DNA from: Candidatus Saccharicenans sp.
GTDB lineage: Bacteria > Acidobacteriota > Aminicenantia > Aminicenantales > Saccharicenantaceae
DNA: 49,784 bases
Reading direction: 5' to 3'
Assembly: GCA_026414545.1 (NCBI GenBank)
Contig: JAOAIU010000033.1
Coordinates: forward strand, 1-49,784
The notes beneath the pieces were generated by a model that had not been told where the DNA came from, did no database searches, and saw only the letters and a list, made by a program, of their open reading frames with translations. Below, in pieces: positions 42,175 to 49,784 of the stretch (its first letter is position 1; every line of letters begins with the position of its first letter). The translations under genes and the position numbers were made by a program.

Positions 42175-43734
42175 TCAGCATACCCTCGAGAACTTGAGGC
42201 CCAGGATGGCGGCCAGTTTCTGGATTTTAGAGGCAATGTGTCCGAGGCCAACGGCGCAGTGATGGGCCGGGCCTTCTTTGCTCCAGGCTTCCACGAACCC
42301 TTTAACCCCGAGCGGGAATTTATAACGGCTGTTGGTATTGCCTATTTCCAGGATGGGCCCGGGAACCGATTCACCTTCGGCCACCAGCAACTTTAGCTCG
42401 CCGCTCCTGGTCTGAACCACCGACAGCAGGGTTACCGGCCCGTTTTTTACCTTCATCTCGATGCTCAGGCCCCGGCCCGGCTTGCCGTGGAAAACGCCCA
42501 GCGGTTTAAGCAGCGGCTGGCCTTCGGCGATGACGATGTGGCCCGGGCCGTCATGGCCCATGAGCACCACGCCCTCGTTAAAGTCCATGGCATAGAACTC
42601 GGTGAAGGAACCGCCGGCGCCGAAGGCATCCATAATTTTCATGGCCACGGCATTCTTGAGCTCGCCTTCCCCGGCCATGGGCACGTGCCGGGCGGTCAGG
42701 AGCGAATTCCCGGCAATCATGGAAGTAACGATATCTTCTTCTTCGCTTCCGGGAGTACCTTCGTAGTAGTAAGCCACACAGCCCAAATTCTTTTCGGCTG
42801 CAAGGCGATCCAGGGCGCAGGCAGTCCTGGCTGCCCGCTCGATTTCTGCCGGTGAACATTCTGGCAGGATTTTGAAGGTGGCCTGCATTTCCTTGATTTT
42901 GGCCTCGATTTCTTTCCTGGTTACTTTCTGCCTGAGGACTTTTAGTTCGGCCATTTCCAGGAATTCAATGTGAAGTCCAAGGCTGGCTGCCAGCTGGGTC
43001 GGGTCGGAATAGACATCGAGCATGCCGCTGTAATAATGCCCGAGAATACCTAGGGTAGTCTGGCCCAGCATTTCAGCCACGCGGGCGGCTTCCACCCATT
43101 CGCCTATCTCTTTCCAGGCTTCGGAGTCATCGAGTGTCCCGGTGACCAGGTGAAAGTCAATTCCGGAGCGGCTGAAGACGTTAGCTATTTCCGGGACGGA
43201 GCAGGCCTGGCAGAAGGCCAGCCATTCACCCGTCATCTTGCCCCGGTCGCCGAGTGAGTTAAACCACTTGTAATCTATGGCTGCTGCCGGCTGGAGATTG
43301 AGCACAACCACCGGCACCTTAACTTCCTGGACGACCGGCAGAACGGTTGAGGACAGGGCATAAGTGGAGACGTAGAGAAAGATGATGTTCACTCCCCGGG
43401 CCTTAAATAGTCTGGCTGCTTCCCGGGCCTTGTCCACGGTATCCACCAGACCGGCGGAGATGACCTGGCAACCCTGGCTGGAAGATAATCTGGTTTCGAT
43501 GGTCTTAAGATAGCCTTCCAGCCGCTGGCGCAGGCCGGGAAACTGCCCCCAGTAAGTGTCGAGCCCGATGCCGAACAGGCCGATTTTCACGGACGTGGGG
43601 TTAAGTTCGGGCTTTGCGGTCTCGACATTCGGCGCACCCGTGTTGCCAGCCAGGGCCGTTTCTGAACATAGACAAATAAGCGCGGCCGTTAAGATTACCG
43701 TAAGCCAGAGCTTAGTGTAGTTTCTTATACTCAT
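42175..43734 (-). CDS. L-arabinose/L-fucose isomerase-like protein with a signal peptide
   Basis: A 519-residue protein. Residues 1-30 form a typical Sec signal peptide (MSIRNYTKLW, hydrophobic core, then ETALAG). The rest follows the arabinose isomerase fold: a Rossmann-like N-terminal domain (KIGLFGIGLDTYWGQFPGL), a middle domain (TLGILGHYYSGMLDVYSDP), and a C-terminal domain with the four metal-ligand positions apparently kept: Glu356 or 358 in AGEGE, Glu379 in FTEF, His394 in MGHDG and a His in AHHCAVGLGH (491-499). These enzymes normally interconvert aldoses and ketoses in the cytosol. GGAGGCAAGA supports the start. It is divergent to a GH106 rhamnosidase gene. Confidence 0.85.
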   Translation of the reverse strand: MSIRNYTKLWLTVILTAALICLCSETALAGNTGAPNVETAKPELNPTSVKIGLFGIGLDTYWGQFPGLRQRLEGYLKTIETRLSSSQGCQVISAGLVDTVDKAREAARLFKARGVNIIFLYVSTYALSSTVLPVVQEVKVPVVVLNLQPAAAIDYKWFNSLGDRGKMTGEWLAFCQACSVPEIANVFSRSGIDFHLVTGTLDDSEAWKEIGEWVEAARVAEMLGQTTLGILGHYYSGMLDVYSDPTQLAASLGLHIEFLEMAELKVLRQKVTRKEIEAKIKEMQATFKILPECSPAEIERAARTACALDRLAAEKNLGCVAYYYEGTPGSEEEDIVTSMIAGNSLLTARHVPMAGEGELKNAVAMKIMDAFGAGGSFTEFYAMDFNEGVVLMGHDGPGHIVIAEGQPLLKPLGVFHGKPGRGLSIEMKVKNGPVTLLSVVQTRSGELKLLVAEGESVPGPILEIGNTNSRYKFPLGVKGFVEAWSKEGPAHHCAVGLGHIASKIQKLAAILGLKFSRVC

Positions 43735-43790
43735 TCTTGCCTCCGTTTGCTGCCATTTTCAGCGCCGGGCTTGTCCTGTCTCCCGCAGGT

Positions 43791-43819
43791 TAAATAAATT
43801 AATGTTTTCCGGCCAACAA
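43791..43819 (-). promoter_or_regulatory. Possible promoter of the exported isomerase gene
   Basis: On the minus strand TTGTTG (43819-43814), a 17-base spacer, then TATTTA (43796-43791), about 57 bases before the ATG. Confidence 0.4.
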
Positions 43820-44064
43820 GTCATCGCTTTTTATTTGCTTAATGTTTTCAAACAGGCTGGAAATTGAATCCATGTGTTCCAGCCGGAAGCTAGGAGAATG
43901 TGGTTGGCACATTTTTGAAAAATGCCGGTAAGGTAACAGAACAGGGTGGTGCTCAGACGCATTTTCCTCTGACCCTCAGGTTTTACGGCCGGATTATAAG
44001 TTTTGCTTGGCTCGGCTGTCAAACCTGGGAACTCTTTTAATCTGGTTTCTCAGTGAGGAATTTC

Positions 44065-44094
44065 TTGACACCATTTCTGCCGGAGTTTTATTCT
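44065..44094 (+). promoter_or_regulatory. Promoter of the GH106 gene
   Basis: TTGACA (44065-44070), an 18-base spacer, then TATTCT (44089-44094), about 47 bases before the ATG at 44141. Confidence 0.55.
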
Positions 44095-44140
44095 GGTCGG
44101 GTCAGGTTCTTAAATTTCGTCTGAGGGTCCTAGGGTTAAT

Positions 44141-47100
44141 ATGCCTAATAAGAACACAAAAGCTGCCAAGCCTGTTTTAAGCGTGGTCAGGTCGGTATCG
44201 TTTTCTATATTTATCCTTGTATTTGTGGCTCTTTCTCTGCTCAACCAGGCCTGCGTGCCTTCAAAAGACTCTGCCCTGAAAAAGGGGTTCATCTCTCCAC
44301 CCGACGACTGCTGGCCAGGCGTTTACTGGTACTTCATGGATGGTAATCTGAGCAAGGAGAAAATGACGGCGGATCTCGAAGCCATGAAAAGAGCCGGCAT
44401 CAGGTGGGCCCTTTTCCTGGAAGTCAACGTGGGTGTGCCCAGGGGAAAGGTTGATTTCCTGAGCGAGGAGTGGCAGGAGCTTTTCACCCATGCGGTAAGG
44501 GAAGCGGAGAGGCTGGGAATCAGGCTGATTTTAGGTTCCGGTCCGGGCTGGGCCGGAAGCGGCGGGCCCTGGGTCAGGCCAGAACAGTCAATGCAGCACC
44601 TGGTGGCTTCTGAAATTGCTGTCCCGGGCCCGGGTCCATTGAACTTGAAGCTTCCAGTGCCCGAACCAAAAAAGCCTTTCTTCGGGGAGCAAAGTCTGAC
44701 CCCTGAACTCAAACGACTCCGCGATGATTGGTATCAGGATGTGGCCGCGCTGGCTTTTCCGGCGCCTGAAAGTGACATAAGAATTTCGTTGATAGATGAG
44801 AAGGCTCTTTATTATCGCGCGCCTTATACCTCGCAACCTGGTGTCTGGCCTTATCTTCCGCCTCCGTCTGAAGTTGGGGTGATTGGTGAGGACGGGAGCG
44901 AGAAAAAGGAACTGATGACAGCGGTCATATCTCCAAACCGTATAGTGGACCTGACTGACCGCCTGCAACCCGACGGCAGCCTGGACTGGGAAGTCCCGCC
45001 CGGCAAGTGGATGGTCATGCGTTTTGTCGCCAGGAATAACGGCGCGGTGACCAGGCCGGCTCCGGTGCCGGGGCTGGGATTTGAGTGCGACAAATTCAGC
45101 CATGAATCCTTTGAGGCCCATTTTGAAGCTTACGCAGGAAAACTCATCAACCGGGCCAGGCCGCAGAAGTCGCCAACCGGCGGTGGCTGGGTCATGATCC
45201 ACATCGACAGCTGGGAGATGGGGGCCCAGAACTGGACGCAGAATTTCCGGGAAGAATTCAGGCGCCGCCGTGGCTATGATCCCTTTCCTTATTACCCGGT
45301 TTATGCCGGCCGGATTGTTGGCAGCCTGGAAGAAAGCGAGCGTTTTCTCTGGGACCTGAGGCATACCTCGAGCGAACTCATCGTGGAAAATCATGCCGAG
45401 AAATTCAAGGAGCTCGGTCGGAAGTACGGGTTTACCCTCTCAATTGAGCCCTACGATATGAACCCGGCGGCTGATTTGGACCTGGGGGCGGTGGCGGATG
45501 TGCCCATGGGTGAGTTCTGGAGCGATGGCTATGGTTTTAATTCGGCCTTCAGCGTGATTGAAGCCACTTCAATCGGACACGTGATGGGGCGTCCTATTAT
45601 TGCGGCCGAATCTTTTACGGCCATGCCCCAGGAAGCCTGGAAGAAATACCCGGGAAACATGAAAAACCAGACCGACTGGGCTTTCGGCCAGGGACTGAAC
45701 CGGCTGATTTTTCATACCTTTGTCCATAATCCGCTCGATGAGCAGCTTAAGCCCGGAATGACCATGGGACCATATGGTGTGCACTGGGACCGCGGCCAGA
45801 CCTGGTGGTCGATGGTCAGGCCGTACCATGAATACATCGCCAGGTGCCAGTTTGTCCTGAGCCAGGGGAAGCCGGTGGCTGATGTTTTGTACCTGACGCC
45901 TGAAGGCGCGCCGCAGGTTTTCAGGCCGGCAGCCGGGGCGACTGACGGTACAGAATTCCTTCCTGATAAGCGCGGTTACGCTTTTGATGGTTGTTCTCCG
46001 ACGGCGCTGATGAAGCTAGCTAAGGTGGAAGATGGGAGAATAGTTTTTCCGGGAGGAGCTTCCTACCGGCTGATGATTCTTCCTGCCCTGGAAACTATGA
46101 CCCCGGAGCTCCTGGCCCGGATTGAGGAGCTGGTGAGGGAGGGAGCAGTGGTCGTCGGCAGTCCACCCCGAAGGTCGCCTTCCCTGGAAAATTATCCCGA
46201 TTGCGACCGGCTGGTTAAGGAAGCGGCAGAACGGGTCTGGGGAAGCCTGGAATGGCCGAAAGATTCCACCGCGCGCGATTATGGAAAGGGAAAAACATTC
46301 TGGGGTGGAAAGCTGGGTCCGGCGCCGGTGAGAAGTGATTCTAACCCGTTTGAAGCCCGGCTTTATCCTGATTACGAAGACACGGTGGCGGTGCTCGAAA
46401 AGATGGGTGTCGAGCCCGATTTTACCTGCCATACGGGTAAGATTCGCTATAGCCACCGTTCCCTGCCTGAACTGGAGCGCGAAATCTATTTTATTTCGAA
46501 CCGGACGGCCGAACGGGTGGAGGATGTCTGCCGGTTCAGGGATGGTTCCTTGCGGGCTGAGCTCTGGGAGCCGGTTACCGGGGAAATCCGGAAGCTCGAG
46601 GGAGTGAAAGCTGGGCCGGCGGGGGTTGAACTCGGAGTCAGGCTCGAACCATACCAGAGCTTTTTTATTGTTTTTGAGGAAAAGAAACAGGGGGTTGGAC
46701 CTCGAATTAACCCTGAATCAGAAAATAAATACAGGTTAGAAAATAAAATCGGATCAAGCAATGAAGGTGAGCTGGATGAGTCAGGAAAGAAAAATCTTGA
46801 AAATAAAAAGGTAGAAGAAAAAGGAGAGGGCAACAAAAATTTGGAGTCCTTATCCGGAAATTTTCCTGAAACGCGGACTCTGATGGAAATCGTAGGACCC
46901 TGGAAAGTCTGGTTTGATCCGAAATGGGGAGGTCCGGGGGAAGTAATTTTTGAAAAATTGCTTGACTGGACCAAACATCCGGCCGAGGGTATCAGGTATT
47001 ATTCGGGGACCGCGATATATAGCATAAACTTCGATTGGCCGGAAGGTGCGGAAATTTCCCGGAAGGACCGGCTTTACCTTGACCTGGGTGAGGTGAACTG

Positions 47101-47428
47101 CCTAGCGCGCCTGAAACTTAACGGCCAGGAGCTGGGCGTTGTCTGGACGGCACCGCCGCAGGTGCCGGTTAAGAACGGGCTGAAGAAAAAGGGGAACCGA
47201 CTGGAGATTGAAGTGGCCAACCTCTGGGTCAACCGGCTTATCGGTGATGAAAATGAACCCTGGGATGGGGTGACCAGTGGCCGATGGCCTGAGTGGCTGT
47301 TGACAGGCCAGCCCAGACCGACCAGACGTTTCACCTTTACCACCCATCGCTTCTACCGGCCGGGCGACCAGTTGCTTCCCTCCGGTCTTCTTGGTCCGGT
47401 GACCATCCTTAAGATAGGCCAGGATTAG
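44141..47428 (+). CDS. Exported GH106-type alpha-L-rhamnosidase
   Basis: A 1095-residue protein. Its N-terminus has a signal region ending in LLNQAC; the Cys suggests a lipoprotein, although the lipobox is atypical (Asn at -3). WPGVYWYFMDGNLSKEKMTADL and MKRAGIRWALFLEVNVG are the GH106 opening, followed by GSGPGWAGSGGPWV. The catalytic barrel includes SIEPYDMNP, ADVPMGEFWSD and IIAAESFTAM, whose Glu residues are candidates for catalysis. A C-terminal beta-sandwich (residues about 915-1095, galactose-binding-like) follows a Lys/Glu/Asn-rich insert at about 846-910. GH106 enzymes release L-rhamnose from plant or bacterial glycans. The ribosome site is weak (AGGG). Confidence 0.87.
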   Translation: MPNKNTKAAKPVLSVVRSVSFSIFILVFVALSLLNQACVPSKDSALKKGFISPPDDCWPGVYWYFMDGNLSKEKMTADLEAMKRAGIRWALFLEVNVGVPRGKVDFLSEEWQELFTHAVREAERLGIRLILGSGPGWAGSGGPWVRPEQSMQHLVASEIAVPGPGPLNLKLPVPEPKKPFFGEQSLTPELKRLRDDWYQDVAALAFPAPESDIRISLIDEKALYYRAPYTSQPGVWPYLPPPSEVGVIGEDGSEKKELMTAVISPNRIVDLTDRLQPDGSLDWEVPPGKWMVMRFVARNNGAVTRPAPVPGLGFECDKFSHESFEAHFEAYAGKLINRARPQKSPTGGGWVMIHIDSWEMGAQNWTQNFREEFRRRRGYDPFPYYPVYAGRIVGSLEESERFLWDLRHTSSELIVENHAEKFKELGRKYGFTLSIEPYDMNPAADLDLGAVADVPMGEFWSDGYGFNSAFSVIEATSIGHVMGRPIIAAESFTAMPQEAWKKYPGNMKNQTDWAFGQGLNRLIFHTFVHNPLDEQLKPGMTMGPYGVHWDRGQTWWSMVRPYHEYIARCQFVLSQGKPVADVLYLTPEGAPQVFRPAAGATDGTEFLPDKRGYAFDGCSPTALMKLAKVEDGRIVFPGGASYRLMILPALETMTPELLARIEELVREGAVVVGSPPRRSPSLENYPDCDRLVKEAAERVWGSLEWPKDSTARDYGKGKTFWGGKLGPAPVRSDSNPFEARLYPDYEDTVAVLEKMGVEPDFTCHTGKIRYSHRSLPELEREIYFISNRTAERVEDVCRFRDGSLRAELWEPVTGEIRKLEGVKAGPAGVELGVRLEPYQSFFIVFEEKKQGVGPRINPESENKYRLENKIGSSNEGELDESGKKNLENKKVEEKGEGNKNLESLSGNFPETRTLMEIVGPWKVWFDPKWGGPGEVIFEKLLDWTKHPAEGIRYYSGTAIYSINFDWPEGAEISRKDRLYLDLGEVNCLARLKLNGQELGVVWTAPPQVPVKNGLKKKGNRLEIEVANLWVNRLIGDENEPWDGVTSGRWPEWLLTGQPRPTRRFTFTTHRFYRPGDQLLPSGLLGPVTILKIGQD

Positions 47429-47464
47429 AAGATGGTCATTGAAAGCATTTTTTATTCTTATAAA

Positions 47465-47503
47465 AGCCAGCCGATGAGACCGGACCAATCGGACTTTCTG
47501 GCT
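47465..47503. terminator. Hairpin between two convergent genes
   Basis: AGCCAGCCGAT (47465-47475) pairs with ATCGG (47488-47492) and CTGGCT (47498-47503), with a 5-base bulge. It lies between the GH106 stop and the convergent lipoprotein stop. T runs are weak on both sides, so terminator function is only likely. Confidence 0.35.
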
Positions 47504-47511
47504 GAATAATC

Positions 47512-48009
47512 TTAATAGACGGCCCCGACCTGGTTGTTCAGCGACTTGATGAACAGGGAAAACTTTCCGTCGACCTTGAGCCTGACCACCGCGTCAGCTT
47601 TCGTGCCGATTTCCCATTTCGGGCCGCCGCGGGCCACAAGCTCAATCTTGTTTGGCTGGCCCGGACTCTTGGGCCTTATTTCTGACTCAAACCCGGTTTC
47701 CCAGGTATCGGTTCTGTTGGCTACCCAGAGCCTGTCGGACCCGACGTTATCGGGGAAGTTAGATGCCCCTTCAGCCGTGAGTTCGATTACGGCCATGAGG
47801 GGAGACCCGCCCGCCTCGCCGCCCGGCATGAAATCCCGGTAAAGGAAGGCCTTCATAGTGATTTTTGTACCTTCGATCACAACAGTTTCCGGGATATTTT
47901 CCAGGTCGTCGATCGGAGAGAAAGGACTACGGCAGCCAGGAAGGGCGGTGAATATAAGGCAGCAAAACAGAATGCTCAGCTTTCGGCCTGATAATTTAAT
48001 TACCCTCAT
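47512..48009 (-). CDS. Lipoprotein of unknown function
   Basis: A 165-residue protein from the ATG at 48009 (a TTG at 48027 would add six residues). The signal peptide ends in ALPGC, a good lipobox, so the mature protein starts at Cys26 and should be membrane anchored. The rest is beta-rich: it begins with PETVVIEGTKITMKAFLYRDFMPG and contains DRLWVANRTDTWETGFESE and a closing VRLKVDGKFSLFIKSL. I recognise no family. It has no close neighbour on its strand and converges on the GH106 gene. No clear ribosome site stands before either start. Confidence 0.7.
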   Translation of the reverse strand: MRVIKLSGRKLSILFCCLIFTALPGCRSPFSPIDDLENIPETVVIEGTKITMKAFLYRDFMPGGEAGGSPLMAVIELTAEGASNFPDNVGSDRLWVANRTDTWETGFESEIRPKSPGQPNKIELVARGGPKWEIGTKADAVVRLKVDGKFSLFIKSLNNQVGAVY

Positions 48010-48202
48010 GTTAAGGATAAACCCCAACCATACCTTGCAAAAAAAATTTATCTCTGACCTGAAATGCCGTCAAGTTGAGCCCCGGGCAGCCCGGCTCCGT
48101 TTGGCCGCCTGTTCATAAGGTGATTCAAGCCAGGCGGGTCTATTGAGCTGATAAATCTTATCCTGCCCTGAAATTAGCAGCCAACTTAAAGTGGTCCGGA
48201 TA

Positions 48203-48231
48203 TCGACAAGAGAGGGTCTTTCTGCTATATT
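48203..48231 (+). promoter_or_regulatory. Promoter of the YchF-like gene
   Basis: TCGACA (48203-48208), a 17-base spacer, then TATATT (48226-48231), about 80 bases before the GTG start. Confidence 0.5.
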
Positions 48232-48311
48232 TTTATCCTTAAAAGGTTACAGTCAGGTATCTCCCGCCTGAATCTTTTATCCGCCTAAAAATTTTGTCTG
48301 GAGCTGTACCT

Positions 48312-49391
48312 GTGAAAATCGGTTTTATCGGGCTTCCAAAATCAGGCAAGACGACCCTGTTCAATGTGCTGACCGGGTCCTCGGCTGAGATATCAGCTTT
48401 TTCTACTGTTAAAGCCGGGCCTAACGTGGCCGCAATTAAGGTTGCTGATGACAGAGTTGAAAAACTGGCAGCAATTTATAAGCCCAAGCGGAAGGTGTAT
48501 CCAACTGTGGATATCGTGGACCTGGCCGGCGTAAGCGAGGGGGACGGGAAGGCTGATGCCTTTTCTGGTGACCTGATGAAACTAGCCCGAAACTGCGAGG
48601 CTCTGGCCATAGTCCTCAGAAACTTCCGCACCGACTGGCAGGGGGAACCGGAGCCACTTTTTGATTTGAGCCAGATTGAACAAGAGCTATTGCTGGCCGA
48701 CCTGATTATTGCAGAAAAGAGGCTGGAAAAAATCTCAGCTAATTCCAAAAAGGGAAACGCCGCCCCGGCCCAGAAAGTGGAAGAGTCTGCTCTCCGCCTG
48801 ATAGCTGAATCTTTAAACAAGTCCAAACCTGCCCGCGAGGTCGAGCTGGACCAGAACCAGGAACTGGCCATTCGTTGTTTCCAGTTTCTAACGCGAAAAC
48901 CAGCCATCATCATCCTGAACTCTGGTGAAGATCGATACGGTAAACATCCTGAAATCCTGGCCGAAATCAGCCAGAAATACCCGGCAGTTGAATTTGCCGG
49001 CAAATTTGAACTGGAGCTCTCCCAGCTGGATGAAATGTCAGCCCGGGCCTTTATGGAAGACATGGGCCTGAGAGAGTCGGCCCGGGATAGGTTGACCAGG
49101 CTGGCTTATGAAACCCTAGGTTATATCAGTTTTTTTACCGTCGGTGAAGACGAGGTCAGGGCCTGGAACATCTGCCGCGGGGCCACGGCCCTGGAGGCTG
49201 CGGCTGCTATCCATACCGATCTGGCCCGGGGCTTCATCGCCGCCGAATGCTTCCACTATGATGACCTGATGGCTGCCGGTTCAGATAAAGCGGTCAGGGG
49301 CAACGGACATTTCAAGCTGGTGGGCCGGGATTATCCGGTCAGGGACGGAGACATCTTTAGCATTCGCTTCAACGTCTCCAAAACGGCCTGA
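48312..49391 (+). CDS. Divergent YchF/Obg-like GTPase
   Basis: A 359-residue protein starting at the GTG at 48312, which follows GGAG at 8 bases; the frame extends to a TTG at 48294. The P-loop is GLPKSGKTTLFN where standard YchF has GLPNVGKST. The G3 element is DLAG, and the expected base-specificity motif appears only as ILNSGED. A coiled-coil insertion (about residues 110-170) and a C-terminal TGS domain (about 275-357, ending in DYPVRDGDIFSIRFNV) match the YchF architecture. YchF proteins bind ribosomes and prefer ATP. This copy is probably a paralogue with altered nucleotide binding rather than the canonical ychF. It stands alone. Confidence 0.88.
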   Translation: MKIGFIGLPKSGKTTLFNVLTGSSAEISAFSTVKAGPNVAAIKVADDRVEKLAAIYKPKRKVYPTVDIVDLAGVSEGDGKADAFSGDLMKLARNCEALAIVLRNFRTDWQGEPEPLFDLSQIEQELLLADLIIAEKRLEKISANSKKGNAAPAQKVEESALRLIAESLNKSKPAREVELDQNQELAIRCFQFLTRKPAIIILNSGEDRYGKHPEILAEISQKYPAVEFAGKFELELSQLDEMSARAFMEDMGLRESARDRLTRLAYETLGYISFFTVGEDEVRAWNICRGATALEAAAAIHTDLARGFIAAECFHYDDLMAAGSDKAVRGNGHFKLVGRDYPVRDGDIFSIRFNVSKTA

Positions 49392-49645
49392 ATAGCCAGG
49401 TCCCGCCCAACTTTTCCTCCGGCTAAAATCCCCAGGCTTTTTCTGAACAGGCCTGGACTCCACATAATATATAAACCAGAGATGGTCGGCCAGCTTCCTA
49501 AAAGCCGTTGACCGGGACAGAGTGGAACACCATCTTGCTAAGAACATCTACTCCTTATTCCCAGTGAGGCCTTGTCTGCCAGGGATAGATCCAGTTGCCT
49601 ACTCTGGCCGTTTAAGAGAAAATAGTGTTGGGGAGAGAACAACCG

Positions 49646-49784
49646 ATGAAGCTGATTTTCTGGGTGGCTGGCGGGCTGGCAGTTTCAATTTTACTGGACC
49701 GATTTCTGCTTTATCTGGAGAACAGGGGCTGGATCTACTATCGCCGGAAGAAACCGAGTTCCAGTGCCTTGAGCAACGCCTGCC
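49646..49784 (+). CDS. Start of a membrane protein, truncated by the window end
   Basis: An ATG at 49646, after GGGGAGAG, opens a frame that runs to the window edge (46 codons). It begins with a hydrophobic segment (FWVAGGLAVSILLDRFLLYL), then ENRGWIYYRRKKPSSS. This looks like a membrane anchor followed by a basic cytoplasmic part. I do not recognise the family. Confidence 0.6.
   Translation, partial: MKLIFWVAGGLAVSILLDRFLLYLENRGWIYYRRKKPSSSALSNAC

Larger units (their letters stand above)
43735..44140. other. Divergent promoter region of the isomerase and GH106 genes
   Basis: 406 bases. Plus-strand promoter at 44065-44094 for GH106; a weaker minus-strand promoter at 43791-43819 for the isomerase. 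TGGCACATTTTTGAA near 43905 resembles a sigma-54 site but lacks the GC of the -12 element. No small gene is visible. Confidence 0.6.

Noticed and set aside
43904..43918. A second sigma-54-like site, TGGCAC with a following TTGA
   Set aside because: The -12 element lacks the essential GC at the right spacing.

Overview
The window is about 50 kb of bacterial chromosome with roughly 54-55% GC. It is densely packed with housekeeping genes and has no phage genes, insertion sequences, CRISPR array or rRNA. Several features suggest a didermic bacterium of the Acidobacteriota/Aminicenantes type: a MacA-like adaptor, several lipoproteins and Sec-exported proteins, Yip1 and PATAN proteins, pyruvate phosphate dikinase, and an exported GH106 rhamnosidase. 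That placement is inference from gene content; no marker gene was compared with a database.

Layout. 1-1012 is a truncated secreted protein behind a textbook sigma-54 promoter. 1172-3683 (-) is a cell-wall and repair operon (ddl, ruvX, mltG). 3836-4624 is a secreted protein, followed by tRNA-Gly and tRNA-Cys and a Yip1 membrane protein. 5821-8441 (-) holds the pyrimidine genes pyrF, pyrD and pyrK. 8702-10850 is an operon of an aminotransferase, a membrane rhodanese and a MauE/DoxX protein; ppdK follows and ends in a strong terminator. 13929-17899 holds an HDAC-family deacetylase, cutA, an M20 peptidase and a glycosyltransferase. 17879-23202 (-) is one run of overlapping genes: PATAN protein, a 28-residue membrane peptide, miaA, hflX, a TPR/SLH lipoprotein and pgsA. 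23249-25935 (-) is a MacA-like adaptor, an ABC ATPase and a Yip1 protein. 26048-27391 is an inositol-phosphatase-family gene plus a PA-IL-like secreted protein. 27420-29305 (-) is accB-accC. 29826-31145 is ffh. 31402-36367 holds a DUF1624 membrane protein, a serine hydrolase, a class V aminotransferase and a MaoC dehydratase. 36796-40812 (-) is hrpA. 41186-47428 holds a TspO-family protein and a divergent pair: a sugar isomerase with a signal peptide and a GH106 rhamnosidase. The window ends with a lipoprotein, a divergent YchF-like GTPase and the start of a membrane protein.

The observations most worth a second look are these. (1) An arabinose-isomerase-like enzyme keeps its metal-ligand positions but carries a signal peptide, and it is divergent to an exported GH106 enzyme. 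(2) Three copies of a palindromic operator TATATGAA-N6-TTCATATA are spread over 31 kb; one lies upstream of a MaoC dehydratase. (3) A MacA/ATPase operon has a Yip1 protein where a permease is expected. (4) Several genes have a -10 box 6-7 bases before the start codon and no Shine-Dalgarno, suggesting leaderless mRNAs. (5) A 28-residue membrane ORF is wedged with overlaps between the PATAN gene and miaA. (6) One gene has a sigma-54 promoter.
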